A DNA stretch of 64,000 nt. It comes from Viscum album. Lineage: Eukaryota; Streptophyta; Magnoliopsida; Santalales; Viscaceae. The stretch spans positions 1,017,685,343 through 1,017,749,342 of the forward strand of contig OY728159.1 of NCBI GenBank assembly GCA_963277665.1, in the 5' to 3' direction. Of the stretch, positions 1 to 10,514 are shown piece by piece (the stretch's first letter is position 1; every line of letters starts with the position of its first letter). Position numbers and translations under genes: made by a program. Below the pieces are notes generated by a model. It ran no database searches and was not told where the DNA came from. It was given only the letters and a program-made list of their open reading frames with translations.

Positions 1-1835
1 TAATATTGTTTTATTTAGATTTACATATGTCCAAATAATCACTTAATGAATAATTTATCACTTCAAAACTTATGATATTTGCAAGGTTTTGTTGTCTTAA
101 TCTCATTTTTCCGAGACATGTATCTTATCGTTTATCATTATTTCCATGAGTGGTGAACTTTCTTCAATATGAATGATTTTTAAAATATTAATTATATTAA
201 TTATTGGGATATATAGATCCATACCATATTCTTTTTTTCAATAAATTTTTGTTTCAAGTGTTACTAAAGCAGTAAAGGCTTTATGTTACAATCTCATATA
301 TTTTTTAGATTGATTTTATTCATATATTATTTTGGGAAATCAAATGATCATATTTTAATAAACAAAATATATTTTCATATCATAAGGTTTTGATTTTTGT
401 TTACATGTTTCCCAGATAATTTATTAAATAAATATACAAAAATATATTTTTAAGTGATACCAATCTTTTATCTTATTTTTGATTAGAAATATTTCTATTA
501 TATATCCATTTTTTCAAAAATGTTTTAAATAATGTTATTCTATATAGATAAATAATTTCTTAAATTATTTTACATGATATTTTACCTTTATTTAAAAAAT
601 TTTAAAAGGAAATTTATTATTATTTTCAACATGGTTCAATTTTAACTCTATTTTCAAAAGTTTGAAAGGAATATTTATTTTTAATGTTTATGACATGAAA
701 TGATTTTACCACCAACATGAACATTATTTACTTTAATTATTCCATTATATGTTTACAAGGTTATCTTAAAAGAAAAATATTACCATATCATTATGTGAAT
801 ATTTATTTTTTTGATGTTATTTTTAAAGTGTAAATTTTATTTTCCTCGATATTATTTTTAATGATTGTTTAATAGTATTTTTATTCTTCAATGACATCAA
901 CCCTTTAGGTTAAAAATTCTCCAATGGGTATATATTTTAATTATACCAAACTTATTCATTCCTTCGATATATTATAATTATTTCAAATATAATTTCACGT
1001 AACCCATTTCTTTTGTAATGGTAAATCTAGTTATGAAATTACAATGGTTATTGATATGTTAAGAAATGCATGATTTCATGTGTTATGATTATATTATTGT
1101 TCATAGATATTGTGTTTTATTAGGTGAGCCTGATATTTCTCCTGAATTAATTGTGAAATGAACATTTTCTCTAGAGAATTATTTTTGATGATGAGCATAT
1201 TAGTTACTCCCCTTATAAGGGATCTTATAAGTCTTCTATTAAGATAATGTTCCAAGATACCAACACTTTTTATTCATTATAACTATTAGTTTCTAGTGGT
1301 TTATTTGATAAATATTTACATCACATGGATCATGATTATTGATTCATATGAATCTTTACTTTATCAAAGACTTATGCTATGCCACATTTTTAATGATCCA
1401 GTTTTTCATGTGTATGATTTGTTTTTAACTTATTCTAATTTAATTTTATTATTTCAACATACCCTTATTCTTGTATTATGATCACTGATGAGATTCAATT
1501 GTTAATGGTTATGTTTACAATAACCAAGAATTTGATCTCACCCTTATTGTGTTTCCTTTTCCCCAGGTTATGAAGAGTAATTTCAATAAATTTTTGTATA
1601 GAAAGGGGTAATTTTCGAAGAATTTTATTGGAGATTATCAAGACTTAATATGAAATATGAAAATATGGGTATAGTGAAAAAATTATCACTTAAATATAAG
1701 GGATTGTTTTCTAATTGTTTTTTGTTTCAGAATTCTCAAAAACTCTAAACCTAAAAGTCCCCAGGGTTTTTAAGTGATCCATTATTTATTTTTTATGATG
1801 TATGTTTTGGATGGTTGAAATTGGGTCATGTTTAT
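1..1835 (+). repeat. 3' part of an LTR, element A (truncated by window start)
   Basis: This looks like the downstream part of a Ty3/Gypsy LTR whose start lies before the window. It carries a splice-acceptor-like stretch, TTTTCCCCAG followed by GTTATGAAGAG, ending at 1566. That stretch matches the same site in element B (20139) and resembles the one in solo LTR G (44578). The segment near 1735-1785 (ctctaaacct with neighbouring bases) resembles the last 90 bp of the element C LTRs. A Met-type primer site follows directly at 1836, which fixes the LTR end. The first kilobase is very AT-rich and I see no gene in it. The family assignment is by resemblance to C and B, not by a search. Confidence 0.55.
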
Positions 1836-1847
1836 TGGTATCAAGGA
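1836..1847 (+). other. Primer-binding site of element A (tRNA-Met type)
   Basis: TGGTATCAAGG matches the usual plant initiator-Met primer site (TGGTATCAGAG) over its first eight bases. It sits just after the LTR end, as expected for minus-strand priming. The same core is found in element C (8782) and, reversed, in element D (40490). Confidence 0.6.
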
Positions 1848-3020
1848 AAAAAAATAATGATTATGGTCTTAGCACGAAAGATGGGAGTGTGGGTTCAAAG
1901 CAATTATAATTAGTTTCAGATGAAAGGATTTGATAAATTTGGATATTATGATGTTTTCATGTGAGGTTAACTTATGATTTGTAGACCTTATAATTATTTT
2001 ATGAGTTTAAGTTCGATAATAAAGTCAAAGTCCTAGAAAAAACTTTTTAGGTTTTATGTGATATTATTTTAAGGTGAGTAATGATATTCTAGGAGGAGTT
2101 TTATTGTGTTGAGATATATGTAACCCTTTATTTTAACATGACAAATTATTTTAGAATAAATCAATTACATTTTTAGTGAAATAAAAGGAAAGGTATTAGA
2201 TAACCTTTGAGGTTAAAACATACTTTAATTTTGTGGTCATTGAGGTTAATTTATATGATGAGTAACTTATTTATGGAGTGATCTATGTCGAACCTTTTGT
2301 GTTATTGTTGAATTCAGATGATTAATGTATTACTTCTTTATATGAAGATTTATTTATCCTTTGTATTATATATTATTATACTAAAAATTTTAGTTTTTTT
2401 TAATTTATAAATATAATAGGAAAAAATGTTACCCTTTTTTGGTTTATATGATACATTAAAAGTAGATTTTAGTGATTTGAGAATGAAAAAGTCATCTTGA
2501 ATACTCATTGATTGTAGTAAAATATGGTATTATGGTTGAAATTTATTAAATTTATAAATTATAATTATAAATAATGCGTAGTTACTTATGTTCATATATC
2601 TAAAGGGTAAATGAATTCATCCACTCTATGAAAAGGGTCTTGAAACAAAAAACAATTCACATTTCCTTCATTTCAAATGATTTTAAGATAATTTTCATAA
2701 CACTTTGGTTTATGGTTTTTTATACATTAACATTCTCAGGATTATTCAATTTCTCTTGATCAATGTTCACAATCACTCTCCATCATCATTTGGACATAAC
2801 TTCTTTATTCCATGTTCATATTTTAATTTCCCACTAATGTTATCCTATTTGGAAACCTAGTTATGTATTGTTCTAGAAGACCTTTATATTTTCATTTCCC
2901 TCTTTTAAAGAGGATGTTTTATAAACCCTTCTAATTATGTGGGATTTCAGTTGATGTATTTTTGAATTTGAAAGTATTGATTGTTGATCTCAAGTTTAAA
3001 TTATGAGGGCATAATTTATT
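1848..3020 (+). mobile_element. Decayed interior of element A
   Basis: Between the primer site and the polypurine tract there are only about 1.2 kb, against 4.7 kb in element C, so most of gag-pol has been lost. I see no open frame and no recognisable gag, protease or polymerase motif. The assignment rests only on position. Confidence 0.35.
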
Positions 3021-3035
3021 AAAGAGGGGGGGGGG
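3021..3035 (+). other. Polypurine tract of element A
   Basis: AAAGAGGGGGGGGGG is a purine-only run followed by TTGTGATATC, an LTR-like TG start at 3037. It matches in kind the tract before the 3' LTR of element C (13435). It is the usual plus-strand primer site. The G run may also vary in length between individuals. Confidence 0.5.
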
Positions 3036-3036
3036 T

Positions 3037-5035
3037 TGTGATATCTATATATTTTAAAAGGACACTTTATTTAATAGTGTATACAACATCAAACAATGAG
3101 ATTAAATAAAACCTGGATATTTATTATTTAAATGTTATATTTATGACCTAGCCATCATATTGGTGGGTATAAATACTATTTACTAAATTATAAAATATAT
3201 ATAAAGGTCATACTCAATACAAATTTATTAATTAATTCTTATAAAATATATACTCATGGAAAATCCTTGAAACTTGCAGCCTAGAGCTGGTGATTACATT
3301 ATTACATCGTCACTCAATATGTGGAATAAAATCCAAAAGTATTTAATAGTTTAGTAGTCTTGGAAAAATAAATAAATACTTGAATTTCACATAATATTTG
3401 AAAACATAGAAATAAAATGTCGCATTTTCCATTAGTATATACTAATTCCCTTTGAAAAAACATTGTATATTAATCATAATAAACTTCTTATTATCTTAGG
3501 GAAAGGAATCATAAGGAAGGGGCGAGTGTAAATGATCTATAAGGGTATGCATACAATAAGTAAAAAATAAGGAATAAATAATATGGAAAGAATAAATGAT
3601 GATCAAATAATGCCATATAAATAATATAATGAACTAGAAACTTATCCATGGATATCATAACAAATAAAATAATCACATGGAGATCAATAAATGATTTCAT
3701 AATCATGGAATGTATAATACTAGACATCTTAAACCTTCTTTGAGGGACTTGTTCCAAGATAGCTGAAAATACCATAAAGGACATGTGCTAAGACATACAA
3801 AGAAATGGGTAAGGCCTCATCCAAAACCCAATATAGATTTTATCACGATATCTTCCAATGCCTCAAGAGTCTATAGTAGGCCCCAACCATCACTTACTAA
3901 GTACAATTAATTCCTCATATGAAAGGGGTGAGAAATAATCAATGAAAACACTCATATTGAAAAACTAGAATACAATATGTTAATACTTTCCCATAACCAT
4001 AAACCACATTGAGTATCATGGATAATCATATCAATATAGTACATCCCCAGTAAAACTAATCATAATCCATCCAAGGAAATATGATGGATGATATCAAAAT
4101 AATATAACATTAGTAAAGGATAATATTCAATAAAAGATGTTTACATATATAAAAATACATTAAAAATATCAATGGAAAATTTATTGCGAAAAATAGATTT
4201 TTTAATTTAAAAAAATACTTATTTAAAATTTAATTTTTTCCAAATATTAATGAAAGTAATTTCTTGGAAAATAACATTGTAAAATTGAAAAGTGATCTTA
4301 AAAGGAATGAGTGGTCATGATATTGGTAAATTCCAATATTGACGTATAAGTTGATTAAAATTCCTTTCACACTTTAAAAAAAATATAAAAACATTCCTAG
4401 TTTGGAAAATGATAAGAAGATTCATTTTAAACCATTTTATAAAAATTATAACATGTTTTAACATGAATTTATAAAATCATTGGATAATATTATAAACATT
4501 ATTGAAAACATTTTTAAAAAACATGATCATGGAAGAGAAATTATATTTGATCGAAGGGAGAAACCGAGTCATCGTTTATTAAAAACATCTTACTAATTTA
4601 TCTATGTACCAAAGATATGAAAATGGTACTATTACTTGAAAATTTCATGAATAACCATATGATAAGAAAACATATTTTGTTTAAGATATAAACATAAAAA
4701 AATTCCTCAAAGGTATACTTAAATATAAAAAATCCTGATTAATGATGAGTTTTTGGAATAAAACCATTCCATTTTAGTAACTATTGTATTATAATCCATA
4801 AGAAATGAATAACTTAAAGTGAAACATTAAATGAAATGAATATAAATAGTTTCATGATATATCATATAAAATTGGATATATATACACCAAATAATGGAAA
4901 TAAGTGATAAATATGGAATTTTTCTAACAGAAGTAAAAGTGATACGATAAACCCTTACATTGGGTCCATTTTTTCAAGCCATAGGATAAGAATAAAACCA
5001 TTTTTTCAAAAAATATTTTTCCCCAATTTTTACAC
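3037..5035 (-). repeat. LTR fragment in reverse orientation
   Basis: Read on the minus strand, this stretch shows landmarks of the long LTRs in order. There is a GTAAGGG donor-like site near 4950 with the micro-exon region beside it. Near 3850-3900 a block matches the 'gcattgg' block of C (8203) and G (44190). Near 3495-3505 a TTTCCCTAAG acceptor-like site is followed by ATAATAAGAAG, which matches the acceptors at 1566 and 20139. The right edge near 5035 meets plus-strand LTR sequence of element B directly, and the upstream LTR half is missing. Edges are approximate. Small reading frames here (for example 3509-3784) are not supported as genes. Confidence 0.45.
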
Positions 5036-5191
5036 TTAATTTAAAATTAATTTATTTAATTTATAATTATTTAATTAGATAATATGAATTAAATATATAG
5101 AATCTGGAGGTCTAGATTTAGTAACTAAAACCATTTTATTTTTGTTCAATATGAATATTAATCATGGTAAAATTTATCACCTTAGTAAAGG
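5036..5191 (+). repeat. 5' LTR of element B, fragment left of the element C insertion
   Basis: About 150 bp resemble the B 3' LTR at 25625-25690. Both have a recognisable block reading roughly ATCTG-GTCT-GATTTAGT, then AAACCA. Element C is inserted at 5192, and the LTR sequence resumes at 17042. The first roughly 500 bp of this LTR are absent, because reversed LTR sequence abuts it on the left. Confidence 0.45.
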
Positions 5192-5196
5192 GTAAA
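5192..5196 (+). other. Target-site duplication GTAAA, left copy (element C)
   Basis: GTAAA lies directly before the 5' LTR of element C and recurs at 17037-17041 directly after the 3' LTR. A 5-bp duplication is normal for Ty3/Gypsy integration. It fixes both outer borders and gives LTR ends TG...TA rather than the canonical TG...CA (TT...TA in the 5' copy). Confidence 0.75.
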
Positions 5197-6616
5197 TTTA
5201 ACATCCCAAGTAATTAATGAATAATATATATTCTTATCTATGTCTATTTATGAATTAGATAGTGTTTTAGAGGCATAAAATGAGAATAAATCCAATCTTA
5301 AGCATGGAATACTCTAATATTTTTAAAAGATTGTTTTACCGCCTTTTGATGGAGAACCATTTTTAAATCTAACATTTGACAATTTTATAAGATATATTTT
5401 TCAAAATAAACTTATTATTTATGACTGGGACATTGAAATTTACTTTGGATAAATTTCTGGTATTTTTCTGATAGTGTTCATTTTTTAATGAATATTGAAA
5501 AGTGTTGTATTTTAATTCAAAACCAGTTTTTAATCTAATTTATTTATATATTTATATTATATTTTTAATTGGTTTTAAAGTTAAATTTTAATATATTTTT
5601 ACCATTTAATCCAATGGTGGTCATTGGAATTAATATCACTTTGAGATTTGACATAAACGAATGTTAATCTTTTGATATATATTGTTTCTTAAAAACACGC
5701 TATTTGATTTGACAGTGGGATTTAATTATAAAATTAATTAATGAACCTTCTATGTTATGAATTAGGTAAAATAGACATCATTTTTGAATTAGGAATATCA
5801 AATATATCTTCGGGTTAATTTTTGGTATTTTTATGAAAAACCTTTATTTTTGATGAATAGTGAAACCACAAAGTGGTTGTTACAAAAGCTGATTTTTCGT
5901 TTAAATGTTACTTTATAACTTTTGTGATTTGAATTTAAAAAATACAATATAAATGATTTTCATTATTAAGTAAAATGTGGTTCAATGGGATGAAAATAAT
6001 TTTTGATGAAAAGTAACTTTTAAGTTTTATTAATCGCGATTAAAGGTAATTAGTGTGATTTAAGGTAAAAATGATATTATAATAAAATGAAAATATCTTG
6101 ACACTTGTAATAACCCTATTGAATGATTCATGGCCGACCAATAAAACCCATTTGTTGATTTTTGGGACCCCATGGAGCCACTTGGGTAAGATAATGACAT
6201 TAATGCCTTTTATTTAAAGTAAAAGTAAAAATGGCACAAACATGTATTGTTTTACTAAATAAATTTTTACATGGCGTTATACAAGTCATATTTTTGACTA
6301 TAAATATTCATTAGAAATATAAAACTATTTCCTATATCATAGTATTTTTTTATAATAATTATACATTAAATAAATTAAATTATTTATGACATCATGATGA
6401 TGCAGCGATTACCTCATTATTTAACGATTTAAATAAAATGAAGAGATAATGTAAAATATAAGACCTACACATGTAAAAAACCTATTGGATGGGTGGATTT
6501 AGAAATCTTATCACCTTATACTCAAAATAAATCAATGTTTGACCTTTAAAATCTGAAACTCATTTGGAAATAAAGTAACATTTTATACCTTTCCAAGAGT
6601 GCCCCTCCTCTCCTCT

Positions 6617-6623
6617 TATAAAA
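6617..6623 (+). promoter_or_regulatory. TATA box in the element C 5' LTR
   Basis: TATAAAA follows a CT-rich stretch and precedes GGCCCCCACCTC. The same box lies at 14871 in the 3' LTR (the same distance from the LTR start within one base) and at 42412 in solo LTR G. Transcription would start about 30 bp downstream, near 6650. Conservation between two LTR families supports it as the core promoter. Confidence 0.75.
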
Positions 6624-6965
6624 GGCCCCCACCTCTACCTACTTAACCACACCTATCAAGCCTTTGGCTCGGCCAGGCTCTGATAATTTTGTCTATCCAC
6701 ATCCCTCTCCTCATCCTATAATCCTTACCTTAGGCAGGGAGCTCATCAAGAAACCATTTTGGTTCAATCCAAAGGGAGTTACCCAATTTTAAGGTAATGT
6801 CTTCACTTGTGTTCTTTTGTTTTATTTTGCTTCTCCAACCACCTAAACTATTTTTATTAATTTATTTTTTAACAAATATAGTATCTTAAATATACTATGA
6901 TGTTTTTATAAGAAGGGTTCGAGCTACACGTACACACACAAACATATAATGGTTAATGAACATAC

Positions 6966-7002
6966 TGTTTCTGTGGACGGTGAATTTCTGCCTCATGAAA
7001 CG
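6966..7002 (+). other. Stem-loop module 1, C 5' LTR (degenerate)
   Basis: GTTTC at 6967 can pair with GAAAC at 6997, extended by a bulged TG/CA. The position matches the first module in G and B, but the inner CGTACG core is missing here. It lies inside putative intron 1. Confidence 0.35.
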
Positions 7003-7146
7003 ATGATTGTTCAATATTCTTTTAACACCATCAATGGTGGCCATTAAGATGTCACTATATTTATATAGGATATATTATATGTTTATGTTCTACTTAATCT
7101 TCTGTATTTTTAATTTATGGAATACCTTTATGGTTTCCATTATGGG

Positions 7147-7202
7147 AAAACACGATATCTTCATTTTAGGAAGTGCGGACTACTGCCCCCTCAAAGTGTT
7201 TT
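7147..7202 (+). other. Stem-loop module 2, C 5' LTR
   Basis: AAAACAC (7147) pairs fully with GTGTTTT (7196). Inside is a small hairpin, GCGG-acta-CTGC. The acta loop is shared with the module-2 copies in G and B. The 3' LTR copy near 15400 has lost part of the outer stem. Confidence 0.45.
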
Positions 7203-7338
7203 GATTCATTAATACCATATGTGTTATGTATGAAGGATAGATTTAATGATATTATATATGATACCATACTGGAATTATAATACTATTATTTATAATTATG
7301 TTTTAATTCCATTAAATATGAAATAGAAATGGAAGTAG

Positions 7339-7376
7339 CGTTTATGCGTACGTACGACTTACCGTCTCCATGAACG
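7339..7376 (+). other. Stem-loop module 3, C 5' LTR
   Basis: CGTTTATG (7339-7346) pairs with CATGAACG (7369-7376) with one G-T wobble. The 3' LTR copy (15593) has CGTTCATG and pairs perfectly. The interior carries the palindrome CGTACGTACG. Confidence 0.6.
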
Positions 7377-7858
7377 GTGCATTTCATTTCCTACCTCTAA
7401 ATGTTATGTAAAATTATAAATGAATGTATATAATGGGTATATATGATATATATGATATCTAAATAATTAATATAATTCTGGATATAATAGATATTTTATC
7501 CCATGAACAAACTTTTAATTATAAAGAGTTTATTTTTGACTCAAGTAGCAATGATCGACAAAACGACCATTATTAACTTAAATAATTACATAGTGTTCAT
7601 AACATGGTAATAAGTGATATAAAAGGAATAATGAAATTGAAAAAGGTTCTTAGGAAAGTAGAAATTAACTCAAGTTTATTATTCAGGAGGTTAAATAATG
7701 ATCGAGTCAAGTCGGACCCGAGGTAAGGGACATCGTCTCAATCTCCTTTCATTGAGACATATTTTGTTTTATACACAAATTTCTTTTACATGGTTATAAA
7801 ACCCTTTGACTTTTACATTTATTCAAAAGGAATATTTTTATATGAAGTGTTTACTAAA

Positions 7859-7884
7859 CGACAAAAGGGGACGTTTTTTTGTCG
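7859..7884 (+). other. Stem-loop module 4, C 5' LTR
   Basis: CGACAAAA (7859-7866) pairs perfectly with TTTTGTCG (7877-7884), followed at once by TACGTA. It lies inside putative intron 2. Solo LTR G has a module at the same relative place with the two arms in swapped order (TTTTGTCG first). Confidence 0.5.
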
Positions 7885-8781
7885 TACGTATGAGGCGACA
7901 ATGACTTCTCCGCCGCCGTGACCATTATTTGAGTTTTGGCTTCCTCTACAAGCCATAAAATTTTTTGAATGAAAAATAAATACCATGTTTTACTTTTATT
8001 TTATTTTGGTATTGAAAATGGTTTTCATAATGTTTTTATATCAATGTGTTGTATTGATATCTTGTGATTTAAAAGTGGAAATGTTATGTATCCTTTATGC
8101 ATGTTTTATGTGATACGATTATGTTATGGTTCTTGGGTATTATTATGAAGACGGGTAGTTCCATGATAAACTAAGGGCGGGTGAGCCCGATATAGCTCTC
8201 CAATGCATTGGCTAATGCGAAGGAGTTAAATGTTAAGGTTTCTCCAAAGTGATTTAGGGAATATACTGTGATGGGTATTCCAAACATAACCAAGAGGGTT
8301 ACTCCCTACGTAAGAATGTTATGAATGCCTAAAGTTACCTTTATGTATTATGATTTCTATGATTTATTCATGATTTGATGAGGTATGTTAACGTGCTTAT
8401 ATTTTATGAGTAAATTATGATTTCATTGATTCTTATGTATACATGTACTCATGTTTCCTTTCCATATTTTTATATCCCTTACTAAGCTTTTTATGTTCAT
8501 CCCAAGTTTTTGAAATGTTTTTCACAGGTCAAGGGAATGGTACATGATATGATGATAGTGTCAAGGAAGTGTCAAGAAGGAATCCATGATTTATTTTAAA
8601 TATGTTTCCGTTGATGGGAAAAATGAATACTATCTTTTATTTTAACCACATTGTTTAAATGTGGGATGTAATGCATGTTTTATGATCTAATTCTCTAAAA
8701 CTCTAAACCTGAAAAGATCCTCAATGTGTATTCTTGAAATATCTCAAGATTAAGTAATGTTTAAGGCCGAGGCCTTATAGT

Positions 8782-8794
8782 TGGTATCAAAGGT
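8782..8794 (+). other. Primer-binding site of element C (tRNA-Met type)
   Basis: TGGTATCAAAGGT lies two bases after the LTR end. The first eight bases match the plant initiator-Met primer site and later bases have drifted. This is where minus-strand DNA synthesis would start. Confidence 0.75.
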
Positions 8795-8915
8795 CAGTTT
8801 ATATAACATTTGGAGTTATAATTTTATTAAATGATTATCCAAAAATATTTGTTTATGGTCAAATTGGAATGATATAGAATTTTAAGATTACCATGTTGAT
8901 TCATCTAAGAAATGT

Positions 8916-9960
8916 TTGTTCAGAATGGTTTTCCACAGAGGAAACATGGAAGCAGTGCTAGGAAGGCATACAGAAGGAAATAAACTTCCAAATCAGCATC
9001 TTGAGATGGTCATAATTGGAACTGAACAGTTTTTTGTAGTGATGGCGCAGTTGACTCAAGCGATAAATGGTGGTGGTATCCATGAACGAGATCAGCCAGA
9101 TCAATCGCAGAGGAACATGTTAGTGGTGGAACATTTCATGAGGCAACATCCCCCATAATTCAGAGATTCATCTGACCATGTGCTAGCTCAAGGGTGGATT
9201 AAAGCACTGGAGAAGATTTTTTATGTCATGGGGTGTTCAGACAATCAAAAGGATAGTCATGCTATTTACCATTTGGAGGGTGAAGCAGATTAGTGGTGGT
9301 CAATGATTAAAAATATCAGGGGCACTGATGAGATTGATGCTCTTGATTGGGATGAATTCAAAGGTATGTTTCTTGAGAAGTATTTTCTTAAGGTTGTTTG
9401 AATTACGATCGAAAAATAATTCTTGGAATTGAGGAAAGAGGATGACTCAGGGGCTTCTTATGAATATAGGTTCACTCGATTGGCACGGTATGATCCAAAT
9501 TTTATCCGAGACCTTGATGGTAAAATCAATCATTTTTACTTAGGATTAAAACCAAAATATCGAAGGGATTTATATTCTTGCGAGTTCAAGAGTTATGAAA
9601 AGCTTGTTCGATGTGCTGAGAAGGTGGAAATGAAGTTTTCCGATGATCAAGTGTTCTATAACAACCAACAGAAGAAGAGACCGAGGTGGCAGAAGAAAGG
9701 AAAGAATTCTTCAAATAGGTCTGACGGTAATAAAACTATGTTTTCAGTTTGTGATAAATGTGGTAAAAGGTATGCTGGGGAATGTCTTCTGAATTCTAGA
9801 AATTGCTACCGATATAGTAATATGGGACATAAGGCTCGTGATTGCACTGAAAAAGATCAGGGTGATGGTAAGACCAAATTTGATTTATAGTTAGTGAAAT
9901 GTTTTAAGTGAAATGAGATGGGTCACTATGAAAATGAGTGTCCAACAAAGAGCTTGAGTG
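8916..9960 (+). pseudogene. gag remnant of element C (capsid and zinc knuckles)
   Basis: Gag forms the particle and binds the RNA. One frame runs from the first ATG at 8916 through 9890 and beyond, broken by stops at 9156, 9291, 9399, 9417 and 9888. The part from 9423 (155 codons) is capsid-like, with a basic region then CCHC-type knuckles: CDKCGKRYAGEC, a second knuckle CYRYSNMGHKARDC in which the second Cys has become Tyr, and a third near 9905-9945 ending GHYENEC and broken by a stop. The single frame shows decay mostly by point mutation. It lies 120 bp after the primer site, as expected. The true start is not certain. Confidence 0.8.
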
Positions 9961-10084
9961 ATGGGAATCAGTTAGACTACAAGCAGAAATGGGTGGTGAA
10001 ATCCTTTGAAATTACTTCAGTAGATGTCGGGCCATAAAATGAAGTTCTATCAGGTACTTTGTTTTTTTTTCAGATTATGCCAGT

Positions 10085-10429
10085 GTGTTGTTTGAGTCGG
10101 GGTCTACACATTCTTTCATCTCTGAAAACTTTTCTAGTAAAATGGGAATACCATCTCAAGAAATGACTCCTGAACTTGTGGTAAAAACACTTGGGGGAAA
10201 TGTTGAGGCAAAAAGAATTTATAAGAATCTTCATATCCTTTTCCATGGAAAGAACCTACTTGCAAACCTTATTGTTTTACCTCTAGTAGAGTTTGATGTT
10301 ATCCTGGATATATATTGGCTCTCTATTAACCATGCTAAGATTGACTGTAGAGGTAAAGATGTTTCTTTTCATAAAGACTTTCAGTTTTCGTACAAGAATG
10401 AACCCTTACTATTGATAACATATCAATAG
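10085..10429 (+). pseudogene. Aspartic protease remnant of element C
   Basis: The retroviral-type protease cuts Gag-Pol. The active-site region reads LFESGSTHSFIS, so the catalytic Asp of the family D-S/T-G motif is Glu here, which should inactivate it. A second family hallmark is seen at DVILDIYWL. It lies between gag and reverse transcriptase but in a different frame from both. The shift may come from the T run near 10060-10072, and another shift follows before 10515. About 114 codons are open, close to the size of the domain. Confidence 0.8.
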
Positions 10430-10514
10430 GCCGAAAACTTGTAAAAGATGGAAATGAATTTTACCTTGCACATATTGTTGAAAACAAGGGAGCTGTTCAG
10501 ATTATGATGTTCCA

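Larger units (their letters stand above)
6794..8527 (+). promoter_or_regulatory. Putative two-intron spliced leader in the C 5' LTR
   Basis: A donor-like AAG|GTAATG is at 6794, an acceptor-like TTATTATTCAG ends at 7686, a second donor CCGAG|GTAAGGG is at 7723, and a second acceptor TTTTTCACAG ends at 8527. This predicts introns of 893 and 805 nt around a 36-nt exon (7687-7722). The 3' LTR has the same arrangement with nearly the same lengths. Solo LTR G has introns of about 885 and 1069 nt around a 36-nt block. Splicing is inferred from the sites only. Confidence 0.5.
5197..8779 (+). repeat. 5' LTR of element C
   Basis: This aligns along its whole length with 13452-17036. It starts TTTAACATCCC (the 3' copy has TGTAACATCCC) and ends GGCCTTATA, two bases before the primer site. 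At 3.58 kb it is long, so the two LTRs together exceed the 4.7 kb interior. It holds a TATA box at 6617, donor-like sites at 6794 and 7723, acceptor-like sites at 7686 and 8527, and stem-loop modules at 6966, 7147, 7339 and 7859. The 65-codon frame at 7007 recurs in the other LTR but shows no known domain, and I do not call it a gene. Confidence 0.9.

Noticed and set aside
3509..3784. 91-codon open frame on the minus strand rich in hydrophobic residues
   Set aside because: It lies in reversed LTR sequence that matches non-coding leader of related LTRs. No domain is seen, and AT-rich DNA gives hydrophobic codons by chance.
7007..7204. 65-codon open frame repeated in both element C LTRs (also 15261-15458)
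   Set aside because: The two copies are similar only because the LTRs are copies of each other. The frame covers a stem-loop module and has no counterpart in LTR G, so coding is unlikely.
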